NCBI GenBank assembly: GCA_039029515.1
Contig: JBCCFX010000225.1
Coordinates: forward strand, 1-5,969
Direction: 5' to 3'
DNA: 5,969 bases
DNA from: JBCCFX01 sp039029515
GTDB lineage: Bacteria; Planctomycetota; Phycisphaerae; Phycisphaerales; SM1A02
The notes under the pieces are model-generated. The model searched no databases. It was not told where the DNA came from and saw nothing but the letters and a program-made list of their open reading frames with translations. Shown here in pieces: positions 1 through 5,969 of the stretch; position 1 is the stretch's first letter, and every line of letters begins with the position of its first letter. A program made the translations under genes and the position numbers.

Positions 1-17
1 CTTCCATGCTTGTCATG

Positions 18-37
18 GTGAGGTCAGATCGCCTCAC
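18..37 (-). terminator. Small hairpin downstream of the kinase-like gene
   Basis: GTGAGG (18-23) and CCTCAC (32-37) form a 6-bp stem with an 8-base loop, nine bases past the kinase stop codon. In the minus-strand transcript it is not followed by a U-run, so if it ends transcription it is a weak or Rho-assisted site. It could also be chance or part of an element beyond the left edge. Confidence 0.2.
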
Positions 38-46
38 AGATGCCGG

Positions 47-1015
47 TTATTTCCGACCGAGTCGTCGCCACCACGGCACCGTCGCTTGCTCGCCCTGGGA
101 TCGTAGGACGTCACCGAGATCGTTGACCGACTTCGGACGTGCCGATGGCGTTCGCGAGACCGCCGCTTCGAGCGCGCGGATGAGCACCGGCGTGAGCGGC
201 TGACGTGTTCCTGAGACGATTGGATCATCATCAAGACAGCGCTGAATCGCATCGTCTCGACGCAATTCATCGAGTTCGTGTGGTGGACGACCGGCAAGCA
301 GTCGCCAGGCAATCGCAGCCAATGCGTATTGATCGTTGACGATCGAGAAGGCGACCGTTGGCTGATCGATCGTCTCCGGCGCGCGATACTGAAGCGCACG
401 GGCGATGAAGCGCTCGTCGGCATCGATATCGCGCAAGTTGGCTCGAAGCAAGGTCGATACCCCGAGGCCGACGAGATGAACCTCGCCCTTCGCGTCGACA
501 ATGACGTGTCCGGGCTTGAGATCGCCGTGCGGGCGCCCACTCTGATGGAGTCGTTGCACTGATTGGCAAAGCCGTGTGAGCAAACGAATGCGTTCGGTGG
601 TATTCAGATCATGACGATCGGCATATCGATCGAGCGCAACGCCGGGAATGTATGGCCAGACGATGTACGGGCAGCCATCTTCATCGCCTGATTCTTCGAG
701 CGGCACGCGAAGTCGTACAGATTCGATGACCGTTCGCCTGAGTTCATCGCGGAGCGCCGCGTGTTCATCGGGCACCAATCCGAGCGTGTATCGGTGTACG
801 ACCCACGGCACATCACGATCACGTCGGTGCGCCAGAAAGGTCTGCGTCCCCCATGACTCGCCAAGGATACGGTCGATCTGAAAGTGACCGATCTCGCGAG
901 GCAGAGTGGCGGGATCGGATGAGGATCCGGGCACATGTGACGCGGAGAACAGGCGTTGAGCCGCGTCGAATCGCATCGGGCCGACAGACGACGTCTCGGT
1001 ACTCGAATCAGGCAT
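47..1015 (-). CDS. Ser/Thr protein kinase-like protein, predicted pseudokinase
   Basis: A 322-residue cytoplasmic protein with a single Hanks-type kinase fold at about residues 44-305; no membrane segment or extracellular domain is visible. Recognisable landmarks are a glycine-loop remnant ILGESWG (50-56), the catalytic-loop equivalent HGDLKPGHV (163-171), the APE equivalent YRAPE (210-214), the helix-F region NDQYALAAIAWRLLAGRPP (about 227-245, with Asp228) and the subdomain XI arginine in SARP (Arg293). Three residues needed for normal phosphotransfer are replaced: the VAIK lysine by Arg75, the Mg-binding Asn of HRDLKPxN by His170, and the DFG Asp by Gly183 (LVGLG). Only the HxD aspartate (Asp165) remains. 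It is therefore probably a scaffold or binding protein, though weak activity cannot be excluded. The ATG at 1015 is supported by GGAG eight bases upstream. The gene diverges from the sigma-factor gene, which suggests a functional pair. The kinase fold is clear; the lack of activity is inferred. Confidence 0.88.
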   Translation of the reverse strand: MPDSSTETSSVGPMRFDAAQRLFSASHVPGSSSDPATLPREIGHFQIDRILGESWGTQTFLAHRRDRDVPWVVHRYTLGLVPDEHAALRDELRRTVIESVRLRVPLEESGDEDGCPYIVWPYIPGVALDRYADRHDLNTTERIRLLTRLCQSVQRLHQSGRPHGDLKPGHVIVDAKGEVHLVGLGVSTLLRANLRDIDADERFIARALQYRAPETIDQPTVAFSIVNDQYALAAIAWRLLAGRPPHELDELRRDDAIQRCLDDDPIVSGTRQPLTPVLIRALEAAVSRTPSARPKSVNDLGDVLRSQGEQATVPWWRRLGRK

Positions 1016-1049
1016 GGTTCACTCTCCGAACATCCCCCCGGATGCACAG

Positions 1050-1071
1050 GGCGTTCCGTCAACAGAACGCC
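1050..1071. promoter_or_regulatory. 22-bp dyad in the kinase/sigma divergent promoter region, operator-like
   Basis: The arms GGCGTTC (1050-1056) and GAACGCC (1065-1071) are perfect inverted repeats. Two further pairs inside (GT at 1058-1059 with AC at 1062-1063) make 18 of 22 positions symmetric. There is no T-tract on either side, so it is not a good intrinsic terminator. It lies 35 bp upstream of the kinase start and 111 bp upstream of the sigma start, where a dimeric regulator could control both genes. No regulator family is identified. Confidence 0.45.
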
Positions 1072-1114
1072 TCCCCCACTGAATACGGGCCGCCAACGCT
1101 CGTATTGAGTCATG

Positions 1115-1120
1115 TAGAAT
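1115..1120 (+). promoter_or_regulatory. Possible -10 element for the sigma-factor gene
   Basis: TAGAAT matches the housekeeping -10 consensus at five of six positions and is preceded by TG. No good -35 hexamer is found 16-18 bp upstream. Transcription from here would start near 1127 and leave a leader of about 20 bases (to 1147) or 56 bases (to 1183). The sigma factor could instead use an autoregulated promoter that I cannot recognise. Confidence 0.25.
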
Positions 1121-1182
1121 GCAAATATTCACCGCCGTCAACTCGTATGGCGTCTTTGCATGATGATTGGGGTTTGGGCACC

Positions 1183-1929
1183 ATGCCGCGTCAGGATGAT
1201 CACGGACTGGATCGGGGATTCGAAACCACGTCGTGGACGCTGGTCGGTCTGCTCGATGGCCATGAGGGTTCGGAGCGTCGGGAAGACGCGCTGGCCACGC
1301 TCAGCGAGCGGTACTGGCCGCCCGTGTACGCCTATCTGCGACGCACCGGAAGCTCCTCGGATGAAGCGGCTGAGATCACACAAGGCTTTTTCACGGATGT
1401 GATCTTCACGCGGCAGCTGTTTCAGAAGGCGAATCGGGATCGCGCCAGACTGCGCGTCCTCATTCTCTCGGCGCTGAAGAACTACAAGATTGACCGCCAT
1501 CGTCACGAGACCGCCGGCGTGCGCAAGCTGACATTGACCGGCGCCGATGTGTCTGAGCAGGAAGCCACGCTGCCGACCTCGGATCAACTGCCGCCGGAAC
1601 GTGTCTTCGACCAGCATTGGGCCACGCGCGTGCTGCAGGATGCGCTGGGGCGTTGCGAAGCGCACTATCGAACGTCAGGCAAGTCAGGTCACTGGGATGC
1701 GTATGTCGGTCAGGTGCTGCATCCGAGCCTGCACAACACCGAAGCAAAGCCGCTCGAGGAGGTCGCGGCGGCGCTCGGGTTCTCGAATGCGAACGCCGTG
1801 GCGTCGGCGCTGCACGTGGTCAAGAAGCGGCTTATGGCGTTGTTGCGTGAAGTCATCAGCGAGAGCATGACCAATGATGACGAGATCGATGCTGAATTCG
1901 ACTATCTCTGCTCATTGTTGCAGGGCTGA
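1183..1929 (+). CDS. ECF-type sigma-70 family RNA polymerase sigma factor
   Basis: A 248-residue sigma factor of the planctomycete ECF-type group, expected to direct core RNA polymerase to a small set of promoters. Residues 13-21 (FETTSWTLV) are the N-terminal signature of this group. Region 2 spans about 33-110: the YWPPVYAYLRR helix (44-54), then EAAEITQGFF (61-70), corresponding to the DAED-type core-binding motif, and the -10-recognition helix rich in Arg and Lys (85-115, DRARLRVLILSALKNYKIDR). Region 4 is at about 188-226, with a helix-turn-helix beginning PLEEVAAALGFSNANAV. A short acidic tail (231-248, ending YLCSLLQG) is also typical. The ATG at 1183 puts the FETT block near the N-terminus as in relatives. 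An in-frame ATG at 1147 would add 12 residues; neither has a convincing Shine-Dalgarno, only G-rich sequence before 1183. The frame stays open to 853, but that part overlaps the divergent kinase gene and is not sigma-like. No anti-sigma gene is visible; the kinase-like protein is the obvious partner. Confidence 0.9.
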   Translation: MPRQDDHGLDRGFETTSWTLVGLLDGHEGSERREDALATLSERYWPPVYAYLRRTGSSSDEAAEITQGFFTDVIFTRQLFQKANRDRARLRVLILSALKNYKIDRHRHETAGVRKLTLTGADVSEQEATLPTSDQLPPERVFDQHWATRVLQDALGRCEAHYRTSGKSGHWDAYVGQVLHPSLHNTEAKPLEEVAAALGFSNANAVASALHVVKKRLMALLREVISESMTNDDEIDAEFDYLCSLLQG

Positions 1930-1934
1930 CTCGA

Positions 1935-3503
1935 TCACACCTTCACGCGCGTCCACCCGCCATGCACGAATCGGGCTGTGAAGAGACCGGCACGAACGAC
2001 AAGCTCACCGCACAGGCCGATCCAGATGCCTTCGATGCCGAATCCGAGCATTACGCCGAAGATGTATGCGGCCGGCAAACGCACGCCGTAACTTGAGACT
2101 GTCGTGATGATGAATGTCCACTTGGTGTCGCCGACGCCGCGGAGACCTGAGCGCACGACCATGGTGACGGCGAAGAACACCTGCATCATGCCGCAGATGA
2201 ACAGTAAGTTTGGCGTGTGTTCCTGATGGATCTCCTCGGCGCTGACGATGGACACCAGGACATCGCCAAACATGATGAATCCGACGCCGATCAATCCCAT
2301 GATCACGGCTGCGACGCCAGTGCAGGCGATGACGGCTTTGCGCGCCATGCGGGCGTTCCCGGCGCCGAGGTATTGACCTGCGAGCGCGCCTGCGGCGGTG
2401 CCGATGGCAAAGCCGGGCAGGAAGCTGAATGACTCCCACTGCACCGCGATGATGTGCGCCCCTTGGAGGCCTTCCACGGGACCACCGCCGTTGACGCCAT
2501 TGGCGATCATGCCGATGAAGATCAGCACGAGGATGTTGACGAACCACATCGACATGCCTTCAGCGAAGTTGGGGATGCCGATCCGGACAATGCGCCACAC
2601 CATGCCGCGATCGATCGGCAGATGGGTGGAGCGAAGCTTGAGATCCTTGACGCCACGGCGCAGGACAAAGCCGATCAGCAGCGCGCCGACGATGTAGCTG
2701 AACGATGTTCCCGCGGCGATGCCGCGCACATGGAGATCGAAGCTGAACGGATTGATGATATTGACGTCAACCGGGCCGATCGTGCGTTTGATATCTGCGC
2801 CGGAGAGGATCCACGAGGCGAAGATGTTCACGATGTTGACAATGATTGCGATGATGGACGGCAACGTTGTTTCACCTGCACCGTGCAGGCAGACTGACCC
2901 GATCATCATCAGGCCGCAGAATGGCATGGATGCAGACAGCACCCGGATGTATTGCACGCAATAGGCGCTGGCTTCAGGAGACAGTCGGGCGATCGCCGCG
3001 AGCCACGGCGCGCCGAACCACAACAGCACACCGACGAGCGTGCCCCAGATCAGACTGAGCACGAACGCCTGGCCGAGCGCGTGTTCAGCTTCGCCAACCC
3101 GGCCGGCGCCGATCGCGCGAGCGATGATGGCCTGACCACCGACGCCAAGCCCATACATGGCGATCCCGAGAAACCAACCGATGTACGACGCGATGCCGAT
3201 CCCGTCGAGCGCGCTGACGACGATGTCGTCCGGCAGGCTTCCCGCGAAGATCTTGTCACACAAGCCGAGGAGCGCGGCCATCGTCTGCTGAAAGAGGATC
3301 GGCAGCGCAAGAATTCCGATCGCAGCCCACATGGATCGGCCGGCGAGCTTGCCGGACTTGATCGTGCCTTCGGTGTCGATATCGGCTTCAGCTTCTTCGA
3401 TGGTCCACTCGACCACCGGCGGATCATCCGGTCCCAGCACGGAGTGCGGCACCGGTGTTGATTCGTCAGGACGAGGATCGTGCTGGTCGTCGGCGTCAGT
3501 CAA
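1935..3503 (-). CDS. MATE family multidrug/Na+ (H+) antiporter-type efflux transporter
   Basis: A 522-residue inner-membrane protein with about 12 hydrophobic helices in two homologous halves, as in MATE (multi-antimicrobial extrusion) exporters, which move cationic or other organic compounds out against Na+ or H+. The first helix holds the family-like LALPILFQQTMAALLGLCDKI block (65-85). Each half has the matching loop and helix motifs: GAGRVGEAEHALGQA (132-146) and LGAGNARMARKA (379-390), then CLHGAGETTLP (205-215) and GLRGVGDTKWT (453-463). Distinctive features are a hydrophilic acidic N-terminal extension of about 55 residues and a polar insert of about 25 residues (235-259) between helices 5 and 6. 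Substrate cannot be predicted. The start used is a TTG at 3503 without a visible Shine-Dalgarno; the frame has no ATG upstream before the preceding stop at 3561-3563, and a start inside the extension is possible. The gene is last in the minus-strand cluster and ends 5 bp from the convergent sigma gene. Confidence 0.9.
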   Translation of the reverse strand: MTDADDQHDPRPDESTPVPHSVLGPDDPPVVEWTIEEAEADIDTEGTIKSGKLAGRSMWAAIGILALPILFQQTMAALLGLCDKIFAGSLPDDIVVSALDGIGIASYIGWFLGIAMYGLGVGGQAIIARAIGAGRVGEAEHALGQAFVLSLIWGTLVGVLLWFGAPWLAAIARLSPEASAYCVQYIRVLSASMPFCGLMMIGSVCLHGAGETTLPSIIAIIVNIVNIFASWILSGADIKRTIGPVDVNIINPFSFDLHVRGIAAGTSFSYIVGALLIGFVLRRGVKDLKLRSTHLPIDRGMVWRIVRIGIPNFAEGMSMWFVNILVLIFIGMIANGVNGGGPVEGLQGAHIIAVQWESFSFLPGFAIGTAAGALAGQYLGAGNARMARKAVIACTGVAAVIMGLIGVGFIMFGDVLVSIVSAEEIHQEHTPNLLFICGMMQVFFAVTMVVRSGLRGVGDTKWTFIITTVSSYGVRLPAAYIFGVMLGFGIEGIWIGLCGELVVRAGLFTARFVHGGWTRVKV

Positions 3504-3511
3504 GATCGCGG

Positions 3512-3517
3512 ATTGTA
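3512..3517 (-). promoter_or_regulatory. Possible -10 element directly before the MATE gene
   Basis: Read on the minus strand this is TACAAT, five of six matches to the -10 consensus, ending 8 bases before the TTG start. A transcript from it would begin at or within a few bases of the start codon, so it would be almost leaderless, which fits the lack of a Shine-Dalgarno. No matching -35 hexamer is seen. The MATE gene may equally be transcribed only from the upstream operon. Confidence 0.2.
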
Positions 3518-3560
3518 GACGGGGAATCTGCGCCGTGACGCCATGGCACGAAATCGATGC

Positions 3561-4559
3561 TTACGGATCGACCAGGACCTTCATCGCCCCCGGTTCGGCG
3601 GCGGCATCGAGCAGCGCTGGCCCATCGTCGAGGCGCATCCGTCGACCGATCAGGCTGACGACGTCGACTTCGAGGCGATTGAGCACATGGACGGCCTCAG
3701 CCATCGGCCCGCCGAACGAACCGACCAGCGAGATCTCGTTCGTCACGATCGATGCGAGATTGAAGTGTCGCACCGCCTTTGGCGCGATGATCGATTTCAA
3801 GACGACCGTTCCGCGTGGCCGAACGAGTCGCAGCGCGAGTTCGAGTCCGGTCGGCGTTCCGGTACAGTCCACGACGATGTCCTGGTCCGCGCGCCGCCCC
3901 ACGTCATCGGCATGACGGTGTTTCAACCCCCACCGCTCGCACAGCGCCAACTTCTCGGTGTATCGACCGACAAGGCGAACCGATGCGTTCTGCTTCGCCA
4001 TGAGTTGCGCGACGATCATGCCGAGCGTCCCATCGCCGAGCACCGTGATGTACGGCTTGCCAGAAATGGTCAATTGATGCACGCATTGGAGCGCGCTGGC
4101 GACATCGTGCGCGAACACGGCGTGGTCATCATCAAGTTGATCGGGTACCGCCACACAATTCACCGCGGGCAACACGAACAAATCAGCGAAGCATCCACGA
4201 TCGCTATCAATACCGAGCATCGTCCGCTCGCGACAATGATCCGCGAGTCCGCGAGCACAGAGATTGCAGGTTCCACAGGACATGATGGAGCGGGCGACAA
4301 CTCGCTTGCCAACCATGCTTCGATCGGCGACATCATGCGCATCGCGAACGATGCCGACAAACTGATGGCCGAGCACGCCGGCGGCGTCGCTGAAGCCACG
4401 ACAGCGTTCAACATCGGTGGCCGACACTGCACAACGCGTTGGCTCGATCAGGACATGCCCTGAATCAAGTGCTGGCAACGGCTGGCCCGCCGCAAGGACC
4501 GGCAGTCCATCACGAAGCATGAGCGCGCGAATTGTCGTCGTGCGCGTCGCATGACTCAT
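3561..4559 (-). CDS. MDR superfamily zinc-dependent alcohol dehydrogenase-like protein
   Basis: A 332-residue medium-chain dehydrogenase/reductase, close to the usual length. The N-terminal GroES-like domain (about 10-145) has SATDVERCRG (46-55), GVLGHQFVG (61-69) and the structural-zinc lobe with Cys95, Cys98, Cys101 and Cys109. The Rossmann NAD(P)-binding domain (about 150-285) has VLGDGTLG (173-180) and the second-strand region LVGRYTEKL. Relatives oxidise alcohols or polyols with a catalytic zinc. Here the usual zinc Cys of GIC-x-TD is Ser46, the Glu after the zinc His65 is Gln66, and the EP pair of relatives is His151-Asp152, so the reaction is uncertain. The ATG at 4559 is chosen because AAGGA lies ten bases upstream, overlapping the end of the preceding gene, and because the MDR fold begins soon after; the open frame extends to 4742 but those residues are not MDR-like. 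It sits 7 bp after the HEAT lipoprotein gene, so it is probably translationally coupled. Confidence 0.88.
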   Translation of the reverse strand: MSHATRTTTIRALMLRDGLPVLAAGQPLPALDSGHVLIEPTRCAVSATDVERCRGFSDAAGVLGHQFVGIVRDAHDVADRSMVGKRVVARSIMSCGTCNLCARGLADHCRERTMLGIDSDRGCFADLFVLPAVNCVAVPDQLDDDHAVFAHDVASALQCVHQLTISGKPYITVLGDGTLGMIVAQLMAKQNASVRLVGRYTEKLALCERWGLKHRHADDVGRRADQDIVVDCTGTPTGLELALRLVRPRGTVVLKSIIAPKAVRHFNLASIVTNEISLVGSFGGPMAEAVHVLNRLEVDVVSLIGRRMRLDDGPALLDAAAEPGAMKVLVDP

Positions 4560-4566
4560 GCGGCGA

Positions 4567-5397
4567 TCATCCTTCCTCTTCGACGGAGTCTTCGTAGGTG
4601 CGACGTTCATCTGACGGTCGAAGTCCAGCCGGTGGTGCCGGCGTCTCGAACGTGGGTGTCGCCCAGAACGCGACTCGCTCCATCCAGGAGACATCGCGCG
4701 TGTACGTCGGGAACAGATATTCCTGCTGATTGGCAAATGCACGTTCAGCGCCGATGTCCGGTCGGTTGTACCAGGCCAACCAGGCGCGCTGATCGAGTTC
4801 GAAGTTTTCGCCGGTCAAGGTCTGAAGCGAATCGCGAGCTGCTAGGTTCACAGATAGCTCGCGCGCCTTGAGCGCCGCGACGAGTCCCTGGAATACGCGA
4901 TCCTCCGGATACTGACCAAGCGCTTCTGCACAGGCGACACGAACGTCAGGCGTTTCATCTCTTCTTAATCGATCGAGTAATGGCGCGATCGCCTGACGAT
5001 TGTGAAGTCGTTGCAGGCCGCGCGCTGCGGCCCAGCGCACCTTGAAATCTTCGTGTTCGAGTTGAGGCGTAATGACCAGCGCATCCGCTGGTTCGCCGTG
5101 ACGTGCCAATGCGGTGATGGTGACGGCGAGGACCATCGGATCACGCTCGTTCGCGACGCGATCGCGATACCACTCGACGTTGGATTCCGCCGCGCCAAAT
5201 GGCGACGTGGCGATCAGCACGGTGCCTCGCCGGCGTTTACCCGCATCATTGAGGTCAATCATCCATCGCGCTGCTTCAGACGGTGATGGCTGACTGAACG
5301 CTTCACCCAGATCCGAGAGATCCTGAGAGATCGTCTCGCATCCTGTCAGAAGCGCGACGGTCCACGCGACGACGAATCCAAGCACTGTGCGACGCAT
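4567..5397 (-). CDS. HEAT-repeat lipoprotein
   Basis: A 276-residue predicted lipoprotein. Residues 1-19 are a signal peptide (MRR, then a hydrophobic stretch) ending in the lipobox LLTG-Cys20, so the mature protein should be lipid-anchored on the outer face of the inner membrane or in the outer membrane. The middle (about 38-205) is alpha-helical with HEAT-like repeats, including VRWAAARGLQRL and VRVACAEALGQY. These are followed by LTGENFELDQRAWLAWY (194-210), a block often seen closing planctomycete HEAT proteins. The C-terminal 65 residues are rich in aromatics, Pro and acidic residues and end EEEG. HEAT proteins are usually protein-binding scaffolds; the partner here is unknown. The ATG at 5397 is preferred because GAGGTG lies nine bases upstream and it gives a standard signal peptide. 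An in-frame GTG at 5409, one base after the upstream stop, would add four residues. Its stop codon directly follows the AAGGA of the next gene. Confidence 0.82.
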   Translation of the reverse strand: MRRTVLGFVVAWTVALLTGCETISQDLSDLGEAFSQPSPSEAARWMIDLNDAGKRRRGTVLIATSPFGAAESNVEWYRDRVANERDPMVLAVTITALARHGEPADALVITPQLEHEDFKVRWAAARGLQRLHNRQAIAPLLDRLRRDETPDVRVACAEALGQYPEDRVFQGLVAALKARELSVNLAARDSLQTLTGENFELDQRAWLAWYNRPDIGAERAFANQQEYLFPTYTRDVSWMERVAFWATPTFETPAPPAGLRPSDERRTYEDSVEEEG

Positions 5398-5410
5398 CGT
5401 TTCGTTCACC

Positions 5411-5969
5411 TCAGTTCATCTCCGGCGGTCCAGACAACGCGGCCTGCGTTGCCCGAGTTCGAATCACATCAATCATGCCCCGCACCTCATCGGCCATCTT
5501 GGTGTTCGGGAACTCCGCGATGATCGCATCGCCCGCAGCCGCGGCATCGCGCCATCGGTGTTCGTTGATCGCGCCCTTGAACTGCGCACTCAGTGTTTCC
5601 CGATGCCGCGAGACGATCCGGTTGGCCGTCTCACCGAGGCGTGATGCTTCATCGCGCGACATATATCGGTCGAGTTCCCGCAACACCTGCATGGCGCGCG
5701 GTACGTCATCGGCTTCGGCGGCCGCCATGAATTCCTGCTCGAGATGATACTTGTGTTCATCCCGAGCCACGACGAGACGCCGATCGACCTCGAACGCCGC
5801 CGGCGAATCCGGAAACAGGCGTTTGATCCGTGCGGCTTCCTGATACGCAGCCGGCCAGTCTCGCAATGCCAGCAACTGATCGAACTGCTGTAACGCGGCG
5901 TGAATCGCGGCTTCGTAGTGATCGTGACGTGCCTGAACAATCTGAGCGCGATACGACTCTGCTTCCTGC
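5411..5969 (-). CDS. Alpha-helical TPR-like protein, C-terminal part (5' end outside the window)
   Basis: The frame is open to the right edge, so the start lies outside; 186 residues up to the TGA at 5411-5413 are visible. I do not recognise a named family. The visible part is almost entirely amphipathic helix, rich in Ala, Glu, Arg and Gln, with no membrane segment or cysteine motif. Two helix pairs resemble tetratricopeptide (TPR) units: LALRDWPAAYQEAARIKRLFPDSPAA and, near the C-terminus, HRWRDAAAAGDAIIAEFPNTKMADEV, both with the W-x2-A ... FP-[DN]-[ST] pattern seen in TPR and YfiO-like proteins. The intervening helices look like coiled coil. An internal TTG at 5875 is not a real start, because similar sequence continues upstream of it. 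It sits 13 bp before the HEAT lipoprotein start, whose ribosome-binding site overlaps its end, so the two are likely co-translated and may act together at the envelope (inference). Confidence 0.7.
   Translation of the reverse strand, partial: QEAESYRAQIVQARHDHYEAAIHAALQQFDQLLALRDWPAAYQEAARIKRLFPDSPAAFEVDRRLVVARDEHKYHLEQEFMAAAEADDVPRAMQVLRELDRYMSRDEASRLGETANRIVSRHRETLSAQFKGAINEHRWRDAAAAGDAIIAEFPNTKMADEVRGMIDVIRTRATQAALSGPPEMN

Noticed and set aside
34..540. Alternative minus-strand frame of 168 codons within the kinase gene
   Set aside because: It is Ser/Arg-rich with no domain, and it overlaps the kinase frame that carries ordered motifs and a ribosome-binding site.
853..1182. N-terminal extension of the sigma-factor frame back to 853
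   Set aside because: The extra residues resemble no sigma domain and overlap the well-supported divergent kinase gene and its promoter region. Related sigma factors start close to the FETT block.
2454..2897. Plus-strand open frame of 147 codons inside the MATE gene
   Set aside because: It is antisense to conserved MATE helices, and its composition (Asp-, Arg- and His-rich with no hydrophobic core pattern) is typical of a shadow frame.
3534..3550. Possible terminator hairpin between the dehydrogenase and MATE genes (CGTG/CACG around GCCATGGC)
   Set aside because: The stem is only four pairs, the short NcoI-type palindrome inside is too small to matter, and no U-run follows on the minus strand.
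3543..4463. A 306-codon open frame on the plus strand, antisense to the dehydrogenase gene
   Set aside because: Its product shows no recognisable domain and is rich in Arg, His and Asp, as expected from reading the complement of a GC-rich gene. The minus strand holds a clear MDR protein over the same bases.
4560..4742. 61-residue upstream extension of the dehydrogenase frame
   Set aside because: The sequence is Arg/Ser-rich, not MDR-like, and overlaps the HEAT lipoprotein gene. The ATG at 4559 has a good ribosome-binding site.

Overview
The window looks like part of a planctomycete chromosome, most likely from the Phycisphaerae side of the phylum. The base composition is moderately GC-rich (judged by eye, not computed). 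The best taxonomic marker is the sigma factor. Its N-terminal FETTSWTLV block, the YWPPVYAYLRR and EITQGFF blocks and its short acidic tail belong to the ECF-type group that is expanded in planctomycetes and often sits beside Ser/Thr-kinase-like genes. The HEAT-repeat lipoprotein with an LTGENFELD...WLAWY block is also of a type common there. The assignment is an inference from protein character only.

Layout. Positions 1-46 hold no gene, only a small hairpin. A kinase-fold protein is encoded on the minus strand (47-1015), and an ECF-type sigma factor runs divergently on the plus strand (about 1183-1929). The roughly 130-165 bp between them carries a 22-bp dyad at 1050-1071 and a possible -10 box. 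The sigma gene ends 5 bp from the end of a convergent minus-strand gene for a MATE-family transporter (1935-3503). Upstream of the transporter, on the same strand, come a zinc-dependent-alcohol-dehydrogenase-like MDR protein (3561-4559), a HEAT-repeat lipoprotein (4567-5397) and the C-terminal part of an alpha-helical TPR-like protein that runs off the right edge (5411-5969). No stretch over 300 bp lacks a gene. I see no tRNA, rRNA, insertion sequence or CRISPR array.

How the genes may work together. The left third is a two-gene regulatory module. The kinase-like protein has lost the ATP-binding lysine, the Mg-binding Asn and the DFG Asp, so it reads as a pseudokinase beside a sigma factor that keeps its acidic region-2 residues. 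The right two-thirds looks like one minus-strand operon. The first three genes are packed with gaps of 13 and 7 bp, and ribosome-binding sites overlap the preceding stop codons; the MATE gene follows after 57 bp. The dehydrogenase has substitutions at most of its expected catalytic-zinc positions but keeps the structural zinc cysteines. No shared pathway for the operon can be named from the sequence.
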